Notes: generated from the letters alone by a model not told the origin. A DNA stretch of 64,000 bases from an uncultured Dorea sp. (GCA_910577685.1 CAJTOH010000003.1:77911-141910); one strand, 5' to 3'; counted from the first letter of the stretch, positions 25,741 to 35,171 are shown. A program made the numbers and translations.

Positions 25741-26499
25741 AATGCCATATAGATTTTTTGAGTTCTCCTCAGTCTTTGCGATTACTTCTTCGCAGGTAAT
25801 TCCCTTAAGCCTTGCAATCTCCGCGGCCACGTATTGGATATATGCCGAATTGTTGCGTTTTCCGCGGTAAGGCTCGGGTGCAAGATATGGGCAGTCTGTC
25901 TCAAGGACGATGGACGTAAGGGGAAGCTCTTCCACGGTTTCTTTTAACTTCCGGGCGTTCTTGAATGTGACTACTCCGCCGACGCCGATGTAGAAGCCCA
26001 TCTTCACATATTCCTTTGCCATTTCTTTCGAGTACGAGTAGCAGTGGATCACACCCTTAAGCCCCCGCGCGTGTTCTTTCATAATATCCATGGTATCGGC
26101 GGCCGCCTCCCGGCTGTGGATAAGAACGGGCAGGTCAAGCTCCCTTGCAAGTTCAAGCTGGCGGACGAACCATTTTTTCTGAAGGTCGTGGGATTCATTG
26201 TCCCAATAATAGTCAAGACCGATCTCTCCTACTGCGATTACCTTGTCCCGCGTAAATAATTCCTTCATGCGGGTCAAAGACTCGTCGTCTAAACTGCCTG
26301 TTTCATCCGGGTGAACGCCGACTGCGGCATACATAAAAGGGTAGTCTTGCACCATGTCCGCGACCCGTTCGCAGGAATCGAGGGATGCGCTGACATTAAC
26401 GATTGTGCCTACGCCCTTGCCCGCCATGGAACGAAGCAGCTCATCCCGGTCATTGCTGAATTGTTCATCATCATAATGTGCATGTGTATCGAAAATCAT
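25735..26499 (-). CDS. tatD: TatD family metal-dependent hydrolase (DNase)
   Basis: The 254-residue minus-strand enzyme is a cytoplasmic TIM-barrel nuclease of the amidohydrolase superfamily. Metal ligands are visible in MIFDTHAHYDDEQF (HxH), AVGEIGLDYYW (Glu), PVLIHSREA (His), KGVIHCYSYS (His) and LETDCPYLAPEPYRGKRN (Asp). Length and motifs match TatD. GGAG lies upstream of the ATG. Family members act as 3'-5' exonucleases or D-aminoacyl-tRNA deacylases; which applies here cannot be told. Confidence 0.93.
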   Translation of the reverse strand: MIFDTHAHYDDEQFSNDRDELLRSMAGKGVGTIVNVSASLDSCERVADMVQDYPFMYAAVGVHPDETGSLDDESLTRMKELFTRDKVIAVGEIGLDYYWDNESHDLQKKWFVRQLELARELDLPVLIHSREAAADTMDIMKEHARGLKGVIHCYSYSKEMAKEYVKMGFYIGVGGVVTFKNARKLKETVEELPLTSIVLETDCPYLAPEPYRGKRNNSAYIQYVAAEIARLKGITCEEVIAKTEENSKNLYGIS

Positions 26500-26568
26500 A
26501 AGAATCTCCTTTTGTTATTCTCTCAACACATTACTACATCTTTTGTATTTTCGCAAGCTCCTGTCCTG

Positions 26569-26913
26569 TCAAAATTCGATCTCCGTTACAATCTCCCCCT
26601 TATCGTTACAAAGGATGGTATCGTAAACCTTTCTTAGGCTGTAGTGCAGATTGGTCCGGTATAGCTCCAGCTCTAAATACTGGTTGGGCCTGCCGCCGTT
26701 CAGCCGCAGGTGGTCTTCCACAATTTTTTTAGCCAATGCTTCCTTGTCGACGGGAAGAAGACTGTGTATTACCAGAGTAATTTCGTTTTCCGTAAGATTA
26801 GGGGAAGATATAACCGTAGAGTTCAGAATCTCGTACGGCTTGGCTTCTTCCATGCAGAAAGCGGCCAATAGGACGAGCATGGGAATGATCAGAATCCATT
26901 TCTTTTTCTTCAT
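26569..26913 (-). CDS. Small exported protein of unknown function
   Basis: The 114-residue protein begins MKKKKWILIIPMLVLLAAFC, a signal peptide or anchor; the Cys at position 20 lies in AAFC, which is close to a lipobox but with Phe at -1. The mature part (EILNSTVISSPNLTENEITL, VDKEALAKKIVEDHLRLNGG) is soluble alpha/beta. GGAGG lies ten bases before the ATG. No family recognised. Confidence 0.6.
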   Translation of the reverse strand: MKKKKWILIIPMLVLLAAFCMEEAKPYEILNSTVISSPNLTENEITLVIHSLLPVDKEALAKKIVEDHLRLNGGRPNQYLELELYRTNLHYSLRKVYDTILCNDKGEIVTEIEF

Positions 26914-27039
26914 GAGTACTTACCTCCTTTTTGTGCCGAAGAGAAACCGTGCAGTTACTTACAGTGTAATTTATTACATCTATTTTTTCAAGAAAAATCT
27001 GGGTATACTAATGCAAAAGATGTAATGTGGGGTTGAAAC

Positions 27040-27279
27040 ATGAAGAAAATAGTGATTGATATTGAGAGGGTTCTGACCGAGAAAGGCGTCAGTAAGACAA
27101 CGCTCTGCTATTGGTGCAGGCTGCAGCGCACTCAGTTGAATAATTACTGTAAAAATAAGGTGGTCCGCGTTGATCTCCATACGTTGGAAAAGATGTGTAA
27201 TTACTTGGAGTGTGATGTATGCGACATTCTCAAGATGGTAGAGGTAGAGGAAGAAGAAATGGACGGTAGTATTCTGTAA
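27040..27279 (+). CDS. Small XRE-type HTH regulator
   Basis: The 79-residue protein is a bare Cro/CI helix-turn-helix (IDIERVLTEKGVSKTTLCYW, RLQRTQLNNYCKNKVVRVDL, TLEKMCNYLECDVCDILKMV) with an acidic tail. The HTH_26-like pattern with CNYLECDVCDIL is common in Clostridia as a single-domain repressor. It is divergent from the exported protein at 26569. Confidence 0.8.
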   Translation: MKKIVIDIERVLTEKGVSKTTLCYWCRLQRTQLNNYCKNKVVRVDLHTLEKMCNYLECDVCDILKMVEVEEEEMDGSIL

Positions 27280-27418
27280 GATTACGGGGTGCTGCCGTTT
27301 TTAATTTGATGTGTAAACATTTTGTAAATTGTATTTAAAATCGAACAGAGATATTGTACAATATATGGTAAAATGGTAACAAGACTAGTGAAGGCATCTG
27401 TGAGAGAGGGATAGACTG

Positions 27419-28234
27419 ATGGGGAAAGTGATATTTCTGGACATTGACGGTACGATTAGAGATTTTGACGGCACGGTACAGGAGTCCGCCGTAGAAGCGA
27501 TACGGAAAGCAAGGCGGAACGGTCATGAGGTATTCCTTAATACGGGGCGGTTATACTGCCGGATTGAGAAGAAGATACGGGATATCGGATTTGACGGAGT
27601 GATTGCGAGTTCGGGCGGATATATAGAATATAAGGGAGAACGGATCGCGCACAAGTATTTCACGCAGTTGGCGTATATTGAGCTTATGAAAGACCTTTTA
27701 GAGCAGCGTTGCGTTGTGGAGATGGGAAACAACAAGGGCGGCTATGTTTTTCAGGAGAACTGGGAGGATTACTGCAGGATTTATACCGACTTGTGCGAGA
27801 AGCTGTGCGTGGACGAATCAGAGGCTTTGATGTCAGTTCCGGTAGAGTCGCTGCTGGAGGTGCCGGATGTGGAACAGTTGATCGTTTTCAGTCAGGATGA
27901 GGTGAGAAGGGAGATTCTTTCTAAGTGGGGATATTCGTTCCATATCACGCACATCTGTCTGCCGTATTCAGGGCGCTGGGCCGGCGAGATTACACCCAAC
28001 TATATCACGAAGGCGGAAGCGATCCGCCAGATCCTGAAGGTGAAGGAATGTGGCAGGGAGGATGCGGTCGCGATTGGAGACGGCGACAATGATATCGAGA
28101 TGATCCGGTTTGCCGGCGCGGGCGTCGCCATGGGGAACGGGTCGCCGTGGGTGAAGGAGATCGCGGATTATGTGACGTCGCCGATCAAGGAAGACGGGAT
28201 ATGGAAAGCGTTTGACCATTTGGGGCTTATATAG
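27419..28234 (+). CDS. HAD-superfamily Cof-type phosphatase
   Basis: The 271-residue hydrolase shows HAD motif I (VIFLDIDGTIRDFDG, both catalytic Asp), motif II (VFLNTGR), the C2-type cap, and motifs III and IV (TKAEAIRQILKV and AIGDGDNDIEMIRFAGAGVA, MGNGSPWVKEIADYVTSPI). It is a cytoplasmic Mg-dependent sugar-phosphate or cofactor phosphatase. The substrate cannot be predicted. It stands alone with an AT-rich promoter region upstream. Confidence 0.9.
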   Translation: MGKVIFLDIDGTIRDFDGTVQESAVEAIRKARRNGHEVFLNTGRLYCRIEKKIRDIGFDGVIASSGGYIEYKGERIAHKYFTQLAYIELMKDLLEQRCVVEMGNNKGGYVFQENWEDYCRIYTDLCEKLCVDESEALMSVPVESLLEVPDVEQLIVFSQDEVRREILSKWGYSFHITHICLPYSGRWAGEITPNYITKAEAIRQILKVKECGREDAVAIGDGDNDIEMIRFAGAGVAMGNGSPWVKEIADYVTSPIKEDGIWKAFDHLGLI

Positions 28235-28390
28235 GATTTTCCGCTGTTTGCGTTTTCAGGGTATGGTCCATGAGCGGTGTCAAGTATCATATATGGAGAA
28301 ATCACATAGAAAATAACAGGTAATATTTGTTGAAAATTTTTTTATAGTTCCCCTTCCCTTTCTTGCGAGTTTAGTGTATGATAGTACGTG

Positions 28391-28437
28391 ACCCAACATA
28401 TTGTGTGGTTTGCATAGGAAGGATCAATATTTTGTGC
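28391..28437 (+). promoter_or_regulatory. Tandem NrdR boxes upstream of nrdD
   Basis: Box 1 ACCCAACATATTGTGT (28391-28406) matches the consensus ACACWATATATWGTGT at 14 of 16 positions. Box 2 around 28422-28437 (core CAATATTTTGTG) is weaker. Their starts are 31 bp apart, three helical turns, as is usual for NrdR. They predict repression of nrdDG when dATP is plentiful. Confidence 0.75.
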
Positions 28438-28460
28438 ATGTATGAAAGAGAGGGAATATA

Positions 28461-30650
28461 ATGGGTATGGACGTGAAGACGAATGTGATCAAGCGTAATG
28501 GAGAGGAAGTTCTGTTCGACCTGTCGAAGATTGTGAATGCGGTTAAAGCGGCGAACGGCGAGGTGGACAGGATTCATCAGATGAACGATTATCAGATCGT
28601 TGCGATTGCAGATAATATAGCATCTAAGGTAGGGGAGCTGCCTCATGCTGTGAATGTAGAAGACATTCAGGATATGGTAGAGCGAGGCATCATGGAGATG
28701 CGGGGCTATGAAGTGGCGCAGAAGTATGTACGTTACCGCTATAGGCGGGAATTGAAACGTAAGTCGAATACTACGGATAACGGTATCCTTTCTTTAATAG
28801 AGAACATTAACGAGGAAGTTACGCAGGAGAATTCCAATAAGAATCCTGTCATTAACTCGACGCAGAGGGATTATATGGCGGGAGAAGTCAGCAAGGATCT
28901 TTCCAAGCGCGTGCTGCTTCCCGCAGAGATTGTGAATGCACATGAAGAAGGAATCATTCATTTCCATGATTCCGATTATTTTGCCCAGAAGGAGCATAAC
29001 TGCGACCTGATTAATCTGGACGACATGCTCCAGAACGGTACAGTGATCAGCGAGACGTTAATCGAGAAGCCTCACAGTTTCTTTACGGCATGCAATGTGA
29101 CGACGCAGATCGTGGCTCAGGTGGCGAGCAACCAGTACGGAGGGCAGTCGTTTACGCTGGCGCATCTCGCCCCGTTTGTGGATATCAGCAGGCAGAAGCT
29201 GCGCAAGGCCGTAGTTGCGGAGCGCAGTGAGTGCGGCGAGAGTCTGGACGACGAGATCATCAGCCGGGTGACGGAACGCCGGCTGCGGGAAGAGGTAAAG
29301 AGCGGTATCCAGACCATCCAGTACCAGTTGATTACGCTGATGACGTGTAACGGGCAGGCGCCGTTCGTGACGATATTTATGTATCTGGACGAAGTTGGGG
29401 AAGGACAGGTTCGAGACGATCTGGCGTTGATTATAGAGGAAGTGCTGGTTCAGAGGATGCAGGGCGTTAAGAATGAGAAGGGCGTGTGGATTACGCCGGC
29501 ATTTCCGAAGCTGATCTATGTACTGGATGAGGACAACGTGAAGGCGGGAACCAAATACTGGCATCTGACGGAACTGGCGGCGGAATGTACGGCTAAGCGG
29601 ATGGTTCCCGATTATATTTCCGCGAAGATCATGAAGGAACTAAAGCGTGGAGACGTCTATCCGTGCATGGGATGCCGTTCATTCCTGACGGTGGAGGATT
29701 CCCAGAAGAATAAGGATGGGAGCCATAAGTTCTACGGCAGGTTTAACCAAGGCGTCGTGACGATTAATCTGGTGGATGTGGCGTGTTCTTCCGAGGGGGA
29801 CATGGACAGGTTCTGGGAGATTCTGGACGAACGTCTGGAGCTGTGCCACAGAGGCCTTCGGTGCAGGCATGAGAGGCTTCTTGGAACGGTTTCGGATGTG
29901 GCGCCGATCTTGTGGCAGTACGGTGCGCTGGCACGGCTCAAGAAGGGTCAGGTAATCGACGACTTGCTGTATAACGGATATTCAACGATCTCTCTTGGCT
30001 ATGCGGGACTCTATGAGATGTGTATGCGGATGCTTGGAAAGTCCCATACGGATCCGGAGGCGAGGCCTTTTGCGCTGGCAGTCATGCAGAGGCTGAACGA
30101 CAAGTGCAAGGAGTGGAGAGAGGCGGAGAATATCAGTTATTCTGTGTACGGTACGCCGATGGAGTCCACAACGTATAAGTTTGCCAAGTGTTTACAGAAA
30201 AGGTTCGGTATTATTGAGGGCGTTACGGATAAGAACTATATCACGAACAGCTATCATGTACATGTATCCGAGGATATTGATGCATTTAAGAAGCTGAAAT
30301 TCGAGGCGGATTTCCAGAAGTTATCTCCGGGCGGCGCGATCAGCTATATCGAAGTGCCGAATATGCAGAATAATATTCCTGCGGTTCTGGCGGTGATGAA
30401 GTTTATCTATGATAACATTATGTATGCCGAGCTGAATACAAAGAGCGATTATTGTGAATGCTGCGGATATGACGGCGAGATTACGATCAGGGAAGACGGC
30501 GCGGGCAAGCTGATCTGGGAGTGTCCGAACTGCCGGAACAAGGATCAGGATAAGATGTTCGTGGCGCGCCGGACTTGCGGGTATATCGGTACGCAGTTTT
30601 GGAATCAGGGGCGTACTCAGGAGATTAAGGACCGGGTACTGCATCTGTAG
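28461..30650 (+). CDS. nrdD: Anaerobic ribonucleoside-triphosphate reductase
   Basis: The 729-residue class III enzyme makes dNTPs from NTPs without oxygen. Residues 10-100 form an ATP cone (IKRNGEEVLFDLSKIVNAVK, AQKYVRYRYRRELK). The ten-stranded barrel holds HFHDSDYFAQKEHNCDLINL, VYPCMGCRSFL and RFNQGVVTINLVDVA. Near the C terminus, CECCGY and CPNC form the zinc site, and RRTCGYIGTQFWNQGRTQEI contains the glycyl radical Gly. The activase gene nrdG follows 82 bases later. Confidence 0.97.
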   Translation: MGMDVKTNVIKRNGEEVLFDLSKIVNAVKAANGEVDRIHQMNDYQIVAIADNIASKVGELPHAVNVEDIQDMVERGIMEMRGYEVAQKYVRYRYRRELKRKSNTTDNGILSLIENINEEVTQENSNKNPVINSTQRDYMAGEVSKDLSKRVLLPAEIVNAHEEGIIHFHDSDYFAQKEHNCDLINLDDMLQNGTVISETLIEKPHSFFTACNVTTQIVAQVASNQYGGQSFTLAHLAPFVDISRQKLRKAVVAERSECGESLDDEIISRVTERRLREEVKSGIQTIQYQLITLMTCNGQAPFVTIFMYLDEVGEGQVRDDLALIIEEVLVQRMQGVKNEKGVWITPAFPKLIYVLDEDNVKAGTKYWHLTELAAECTAKRMVPDYISAKIMKELKRGDVYPCMGCRSFLTVEDSQKNKDGSHKFYGRFNQGVVTINLVDVACSSEGDMDRFWEILDERLELCHRGLRCRHERLLGTVSDVAPILWQYGALARLKKGQVIDDLLYNGYSTISLGYAGLYEMCMRMLGKSHTDPEARPFALAVMQRLNDKCKEWREAENISYSVYGTPMESTTYKFAKCLQKRFGIIEGVTDKNYITNSYHVHVSEDIDAFKKLKFEADFQKLSPGGAISYIEVPNMQNNIPAVLAVMKFIYDNIMYAELNTKSDYCECCGYDGEITIREDGAGKLIWECPNCRNKDQDKMFVARRTCGYIGTQFWNQGRTQEIKDRVLHL

Positions 30651-30732
30651 AGAGGGAAGGAATTTGGCATAGAGGTTGTTGCCGGCGGTTTGGCGGATCC
30701 TTTTTCGTGTACTGTTGAGTGAAGGTGAGAAT

Positions 30733-31218
30733 ATGCATTATGGAAATATAAAAGAATGTGATATAGCAGATGGCCCGGGCGTCCGGGTCAGCCTGTTTGT
30801 TTCGGGGTGCAGGCACCACTGCAGGGGGTGTTTTAATCCTGAGACATGGGATTTTAAGTATGGGCAGCCTTATACGGAGGAGACGGAAGAGGAGATACTC
30901 AGGCTTCTTGAGCCGGAGTATATACAGGGATTTTCGCTGCTTGGCGGGGAACCCTTTGAGCCGGAGAATCAGGGAGTCCTGACGGGGCTTCTGAGGAGGA
31001 TCAAGGAGAGATACCCTGAGAAGGATGTCTGGTGTTACAGCGGTTATCTGTACGACGTGGATCTCGCAAAGGGCGGAAAGGTCTATACGGAGGTGACAGA
31101 TGAGATGCTGTCCTATATTGACGTACTGGTGGACGGCGAGTTCGTGGAGGAACTCAAGGATGTGACGCTGGTGTTCAGGGGGAGCAGCAACCAGAGGATT
31201 ATTGAATTAAAGAAATAA
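30733..31218 (+). CDS. nrdG: Anaerobic ribonucleotide reductase activating protein (radical SAM)
   Basis: MHYGNIKECDIADGPGVRVS at 30733 has GAAGGTGAGAAT before it. The 161-residue protein installs the glycyl radical on NrdD. The cluster motif is SGCRHHCRGCFNPETWDF (Cx3Cx2C), with SLLGGEPFEPENQ as the SAM-binding GGE motif and DVWCYSGYLYD. Length matches NrdG. It is cotranscribed with nrdD. Confidence 0.96.
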   Translation: MHYGNIKECDIADGPGVRVSLFVSGCRHHCRGCFNPETWDFKYGQPYTEETEEEILRLLEPEYIQGFSLLGGEPFEPENQGVLTGLLRRIKERYPEKDVWCYSGYLYDVDLAKGGKVYTEVTDEMLSYIDVLVDGEFVEELKDVTLVFRGSSNQRIIELKK

Positions 31219-31251
31219 TCACATCATGTGACGGGAAAGGTGTGGATAGAT

Positions 31252-31629
31252 ATGAAGATTGCAGTGACATATGAGAATGGACAGGTTTTCCAACACTTCG
31301 GCCATTCCGAGCAGTTTAAAGTGTATGAAGTGGAAGACGGGAAAGTGATAAAGAGCGAAGTGGTCGGTACGAACGGGCAGGGGCACGGCGCTTTGGCAGG
31401 TTTTCTGCTGCAGGGAAACGTTGACGTGTTGATTTGCGGCGGTATCGGCGGGGGCGCAAGGAACGCGCTGGCTGAGGCCGGGATTAAGCTCTTTCCGGGC
31501 GCACAGGGAGATGCGGATGCGCAGGTGGAGGCTTATCTGGCGGGAGAGCTTAATTATGACCCGGATACGGTGTGCAGCCACCATGGGCATCAGCACGGAG
31601 AAGGCGGATGCGGGCATCACTGCGGATAG
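31252..31629 (+). CDS. NifX/NifB C-terminal-like (dinitrogenase cofactor fold) protein
   Basis: MKIAVTYENGQVFQHFGHSE at 31252 follows GGAAAGG. The 125-residue protein has the cofactor-binding fold of NifX/NafY/NifB tails (QHFGHSEQFKVYEVEDGKVI, GHGALAGFLLQGNVDVLICG, GGIGGGARNALAEAGI). It ends in a His/Cys-rich tail (HHGHQHGEGGCGHHCG) that should bind metal. There is no nitrogenase nearby; such proteins often serve Fe-S or molybdenum cofactor handling. It is 33 bases after nrdG, so it may help maintain the metal supply of that operon. Confidence 0.85.
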   Translation: MKIAVTYENGQVFQHFGHSEQFKVYEVEDGKVIKSEVVGTNGQGHGALAGFLLQGNVDVLICGGIGGGARNALAEAGIKLFPGAQGDADAQVEAYLAGELNYDPDTVCSHHGHQHGEGGCGHHCG

Positions 31630-31644
31630 GCTGAGATTTGTCTT

Positions 31645-31747
31645 AAGGGGCTGTTGCAATAAGCAGAATGACTGCAAGATATGGCAGAAAGTAGTTTTTG
31701 GGAAATGCCATATCTTGTAGAATTTATGCTTAATGCGACAGCCCCTT
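31645..31747. repeat. Large imperfect palindrome, MITE-like
   Basis: About 103 bp whose ends AAGGGGCTGT and ACAGCCCCTT pair. Inner arms such as CAAGATATGGCA and TGCCATATCTTG also pair around a central 19-base loop. It could fold into one long hairpin. Size and ends fit a non-autonomous transposable repeat that may double as a terminator. 31748-31899 holds no gene. Confidence 0.55.
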
Positions 31748-31899
31748 TCATATGCGCAGACCCGTGCAGAGGAAGTCAGCCGCTAAGGCGGCGCACGTGT
31801 CGCGCGTCGAGTAGGGAAAAGTATTGTGTGCTTTGCGTCAGTTATGATAAGATGGGAGAAGAATGAAGGAAATGCATTTAGGAATAAAGGAGGCTCGAT

Positions 31900-33417
31900 A
31901 TGAGTAAGACAGCAAAGATGATCATTGATAAGGATTTCAGTATCGCACAGATTGACGACAGAATCTACGGTTCTTTCATCGAACATCTGGGACGTGCCGT
32001 CTATGACGGGCTGTACCAGCCGGGGAACCCATTTTCTGATGAGGATGGTTTCCGTAAGGACGTGATGGATATGGTAAAGGAGCTTGACGTGCCGATTATC
32101 CGGTATCCGGGCGGGAATTTTGTATCGAATTTCTTCTGGGAGGACAGCGTAGGGCCGGTGGCAGAGCGTCCGAAGCGGCTTGAATTAGCATGGCGGAGCC
32201 TGGAGAAGAATGAAGTTGGTCTGAATGAATTTTCAAAATGGACAAAGAAAGTGAATTCCCAAATGATGATGGCTGTGAATCTGGGAACCCGGGGGATTGC
32301 GGATGCGTGTAACCTGCTGGAATACTGCAACCATCCCGGGGGAACGAAATACAGCGACATGCGGATTGCCCACGGCGTGAAGGAGCCGCACCGGGTGAAG
32401 GTATGGTGCCTGGGAAATGAGATGGACGGGCCGTGGCAGCTTGGGCACAAGACCATGGAGGAGTATGGACGTCTGGCGGAGGAGACGGCAAAGGCAATGA
32501 GGCTGATTGACCCGGGCATCGAGCTGGTTTCCTGCGGAAGTTCTGCGCTTGATATGCCTACGTTTCCGAGATGGGAGTCTAAGACTCTTGAATGTACATA
32601 CGATTATGTGGATTATGTTTCCATGCATCAATATTATGGCAACAGGGACAACGATACTTTGGATTTCCTGGCGCAGTCCGACGATATGGAGGAATTTATC
32701 CGCACCGTGATTGCGACCTGTGATTATGTGAAGGCGAAGAAGCGGGGACGGAAAGATATTAACATTAGCTTTGACGAGTGGAATGTGTGGTACCACTCCA
32801 ATGCGGCGGATGACGATATCACCGCAAACCATCCATGGCAGTCGGCTCCGCCGATGCTGGAGGATATCTATACGCTGGAGGACGCTTTGCTTGTGGGGCT
32901 GATGCTGATTACGCTTCTGAAGCATGCGGACAGGGTAAAGATTGCCTGTCTGGCGCAGCTTGTGAACGTGATTGCTCCAATCATGACTGAGGCGGGAGGC
33001 GGCGCGGCGTGGAAACAGACGATTTACTATCCGTTCATGCATGCTTCTAAATATGGAAGGGGCGCGGCGTTGAAGCCGATGTTGGCGTCGCCGAGACATG
33101 ATACGGCGAAGCATGAGGAGGTTACGGATGTGGAGAGCGTCGCCGTGTACCGCGAAGAGGAGGAAGAACTGACTGTTTTTGCGGTGAACCGGACGTTGGA
33201 TGAAGATATCCTGCTGACCACGGATTTGCGTGGCATGGAGGGATATCAGGTCATCGAGCATATCGTACTGGAGGATGGGAACCTGAAAACCGTAAACAGT
33301 GCGGGAGAGCAGCGGGTCAAGCCTAAGACGGTAGACCGCTCTTCGATGGACGGGGGCGTGATGACGAGTATGCTGAACCGGGCGTCTTGGAATGTGATTC
33401 GGCTTGGAAGGCGGTAA
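31900..33417 (+). CDS. Intracellular alpha-L-arabinofuranosidase, GH51
   Basis: The 505-residue enzyme removes terminal arabinofuranose from arabinan or arabinoxylan oligosaccharides. SFIEHLGRAVYDGLYQPGNP and DVPIIRYPGGNFVSNFFWED open the barrel. VWCLGNEMDGPWQLGH carries the acid/base Glu and NISFDEWNVWYHSN the nucleophile Glu. A C-terminal beta domain ends VMTSMLNRASWNVIRLG. No signal peptide, so it works on imported oligosaccharides. Its product feeds araA-araB-araD at 44-48 kb. GGAGG lies seven bases before ATG. Confidence 0.95.
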   Translation: MSKTAKMIIDKDFSIAQIDDRIYGSFIEHLGRAVYDGLYQPGNPFSDEDGFRKDVMDMVKELDVPIIRYPGGNFVSNFFWEDSVGPVAERPKRLELAWRSLEKNEVGLNEFSKWTKKVNSQMMMAVNLGTRGIADACNLLEYCNHPGGTKYSDMRIAHGVKEPHRVKVWCLGNEMDGPWQLGHKTMEEYGRLAEETAKAMRLIDPGIELVSCGSSALDMPTFPRWESKTLECTYDYVDYVSMHQYYGNRDNDTLDFLAQSDDMEEFIRTVIATCDYVKAKKRGRKDINISFDEWNVWYHSNAADDDITANHPWQSAPPMLEDIYTLEDALLVGLMLITLLKHADRVKIACLAQLVNVIAPIMTEAGGGAAWKQTIYYPFMHASKYGRGAALKPMLASPRHDTAKHEEVTDVESVAVYREEEEELTVFAVNRTLDEDILLTTDLRGMEGYQVIEHIVLEDGNLKTVNSAGEQRVKPKTVDRSSMDGGVMTSMLNRASWNVIRLGRR

Positions 33418-33441
33418 TCGTTCTGGTTGGAGGGAAGAGGA

Positions 33442-34149
33442 TTGCAGAAGTTACTGATTGTGGAGGATGATGCGAAGAATAACCAGATGCTTAACGACTA
33501 TCTGGAAGGACATGGGTATGCGTGTACCCAGGCGTTTTCCGGCAGTGAGGCAAAACTGCTGTTTGGGCTTGAAGAGTATGATTTGGTGCTTTTGGATTTG
33601 ATGCTTCCCGGAATCTCCGGGGAGGAGCTGATATCTGTGTTTTCGGAGAAGACGCCGGTGATTGTGCTGTCTGCCAAGAGCGGGCTTCACAGTAAGGTGG
33701 AGGCACTGTCGGCAGGCGCGGAGGACTATCTGTGCAAGCCCTTTGATTTGCCGGAGCTGCTGGTGCGGATACAGGTGCAGTTCCGCCGCCGGGAGAAACG
33801 GGACGGGACGGGTGCAAAAGGCGCGTCCGGCTCCGTGGAAAATGTACCCGGGGAGAAGGTCTATGCTTACCGTGAATGGAGGATGAACCCGGATACCCAA
33901 GAGATGACGGCTTGCGGGGAATTGGTGGAGCTGACCCGGCATGAATTCTTGATTATGGAATTATTGATACGCAATCCCAAACGGGTCTTTACAAAGCAGA
34001 TGATCTACGAGTATGCGTGGGGGGAGGAATATCTGGCGGAGGATAAGACCATCAATGTCCATATCAGCAATATCCGTTCCAAATTAAAGAAGAGCGGCAC
34101 GGATTCCTATATTCAGACGGTGTGGGGGATGGGCTTTAAACTTTCTTAA
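33442..34149 (+). CDS. OmpR-family response regulator
   Basis: The start is taken as TTG 33442, seven bases after GGAGG (MQKLLIVEDDAKNNQML). The 235 residues comprise a receiver domain (VEDD, phosphoacceptor in YDLVLLDLMLPGISG, Lys in AEDYLCKPFDLP) and a winged-helix output domain (EMTACGELVELTRHEFLIME, NIRSKLKKSGTDSYIQTVWG). It lies only 24 bases after the arabinofuranosidase gene and 95 before the ABC genes, and its likely kinase is at 36001. Layout resembles antibiotic-sensing regulator/ABC clusters, so a link to arabinose is not implied. Confidence 0.92.
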   Translation: MQKLLIVEDDAKNNQMLNDYLEGHGYACTQAFSGSEAKLLFGLEEYDLVLLDLMLPGISGEELISVFSEKTPVIVLSAKSGLHSKVEALSAGAEDYLCKPFDLPELLVRIQVQFRRREKRDGTGAKGASGSVENVPGEKVYAYREWRMNPDTQEMTACGELVELTRHEFLIMELLIRNPKRVFTKQMIYEYAWGEEYLAEDKTINVHISNIRSKLKKSGTDSYIQTVWGMGFKLS

Positions 34150-34244
34150 ACTTTTCTGAGGACTTTTTAAAAACTCTTGTATTAGACTTATACATGTAAC
34201 AAGGATAGGCATTACAGAGGTGCTAGAAAGGAGAGATTGAGAAA

Positions 34245-35171
34245 GTGAGTGCGCAAAGGAATATATTTGCAGTGGAGACGACGGCTCTTACGAAAATGTA
34301 CGGCGATAAGGCTGCAGTGAAGCAGTTGGATTTAAAGATTCGGGAGGGAGAAATCTATGGTTTCATCGGCAGGAACGGAGCCGGGAAATCTACCACGCTG
34401 AAAATGCTCTGCGGGATTGCAAGCCCGACGGAGGGAGAAATCCTGCTGTTTGGAAAACCGGTCAGCGACCCTTTGGTGCGGCGGCGGTTGGGGGTTCTGA
34501 TTGAGTCGGCGGGGTTGTTCCGGAATATGACTGCAAGGCAGAATGTGATGATGAAGGCAAAGTGCATGGGGCTTGCGGACGAGAAGAGTGTGGACGAGGT
34601 GCTGGCGAAGACTGGGCTTGCGGATACGGGAAGGAAGAAAGTGAAGCATTTCTCCATGGGGATGAAGCAGAGGCTGGGCGTTGCGCTGGCTCTTCTGGGG
34701 AATCCTGACCTTTTGATTCTGGATGAACCAATCAACGGGCTCGACCCGGAGGGGATCCGGGAGCTTCGGCAACTGATTACGGAGCTTCAGGAAGAGGGGA
34801 AGACGATTCTGATTAGTTCCCATATTCTGGGGGAGCTTAGCAAGATTTCTACCAACTATGGGATTATCAAGGATGGGGAGATGATTGAGCAGCTCACCAG
34901 CGAAGAGCTTATGGAAAAGTGCCAGGATTATTTCCAGATTGAGGTGCAGGATGTGAGACGCGCCCTGGCGTTGATTCAGGAGACGTTCCCTAAGATGCAG
35001 ACGGAGGTTGCGGATGATAGGGGAATCCGGATTTATGGATTAGAGGATGGCGCGGGGGTGAACCAGATGTTGATTGAGAATCATATTTCGGTGTATGCCT
35101 CGGGATTCCACCGTATGGATTTGGAGGAGTATTTCTTAGACCGCATGGAAGGGGGACGTCAGTATGTTTAA
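34245..35171 (+). CDS. ABC transporter ATP-binding protein (BcrA-like)
   Basis: GTG 34245 follows GGAGAG. The 308-residue ATPase has Walker A GRNGAGKSTTLKM, signature SMGMKQRLGVALAL, Walker B LLILDEPINGLDP and switch SSHILGELSKI. The C-terminal part (MEKCQDYFQIEVQDVRRALA) and length fit bacitracin/lantibiotic immunity transporters of the BcrA type. It overlaps the permease gene by eight bases and is preceded by a 95-base promoter-sized gap after the response regulator, so it may be a regulated target. Confidence 0.92.
   Translation: MSAQRNIFAVETTALTKMYGDKAAVKQLDLKIREGEIYGFIGRNGAGKSTTLKMLCGIASPTEGEILLFGKPVSDPLVRRRLGVLIESAGLFRNMTARQNVMMKAKCMGLADEKSVDEVLAKTGLADTGRKKVKHFSMGMKQRLGVALALLGNPDLLILDEPINGLDPEGIRELRQLITELQEEGKTILISSHILGELSKISTNYGIIKDGEMIEQLTSEELMEKCQDYFQIEVQDVRRALALIQETFPKMQTEVADDRGIRIYGLEDGAGVNQMLIENHISVYASGFHRMDLEEYFLDRMEGGRQYV

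Noticed and set aside
32233..33261. Long open frame (342 codons) on the minus strand opposite the arabinofuranosidase gene
   Set aside because: It is a shadow of the GH51 gene: Arg/His-rich composition, no ribosome binding site and no family resemblance.
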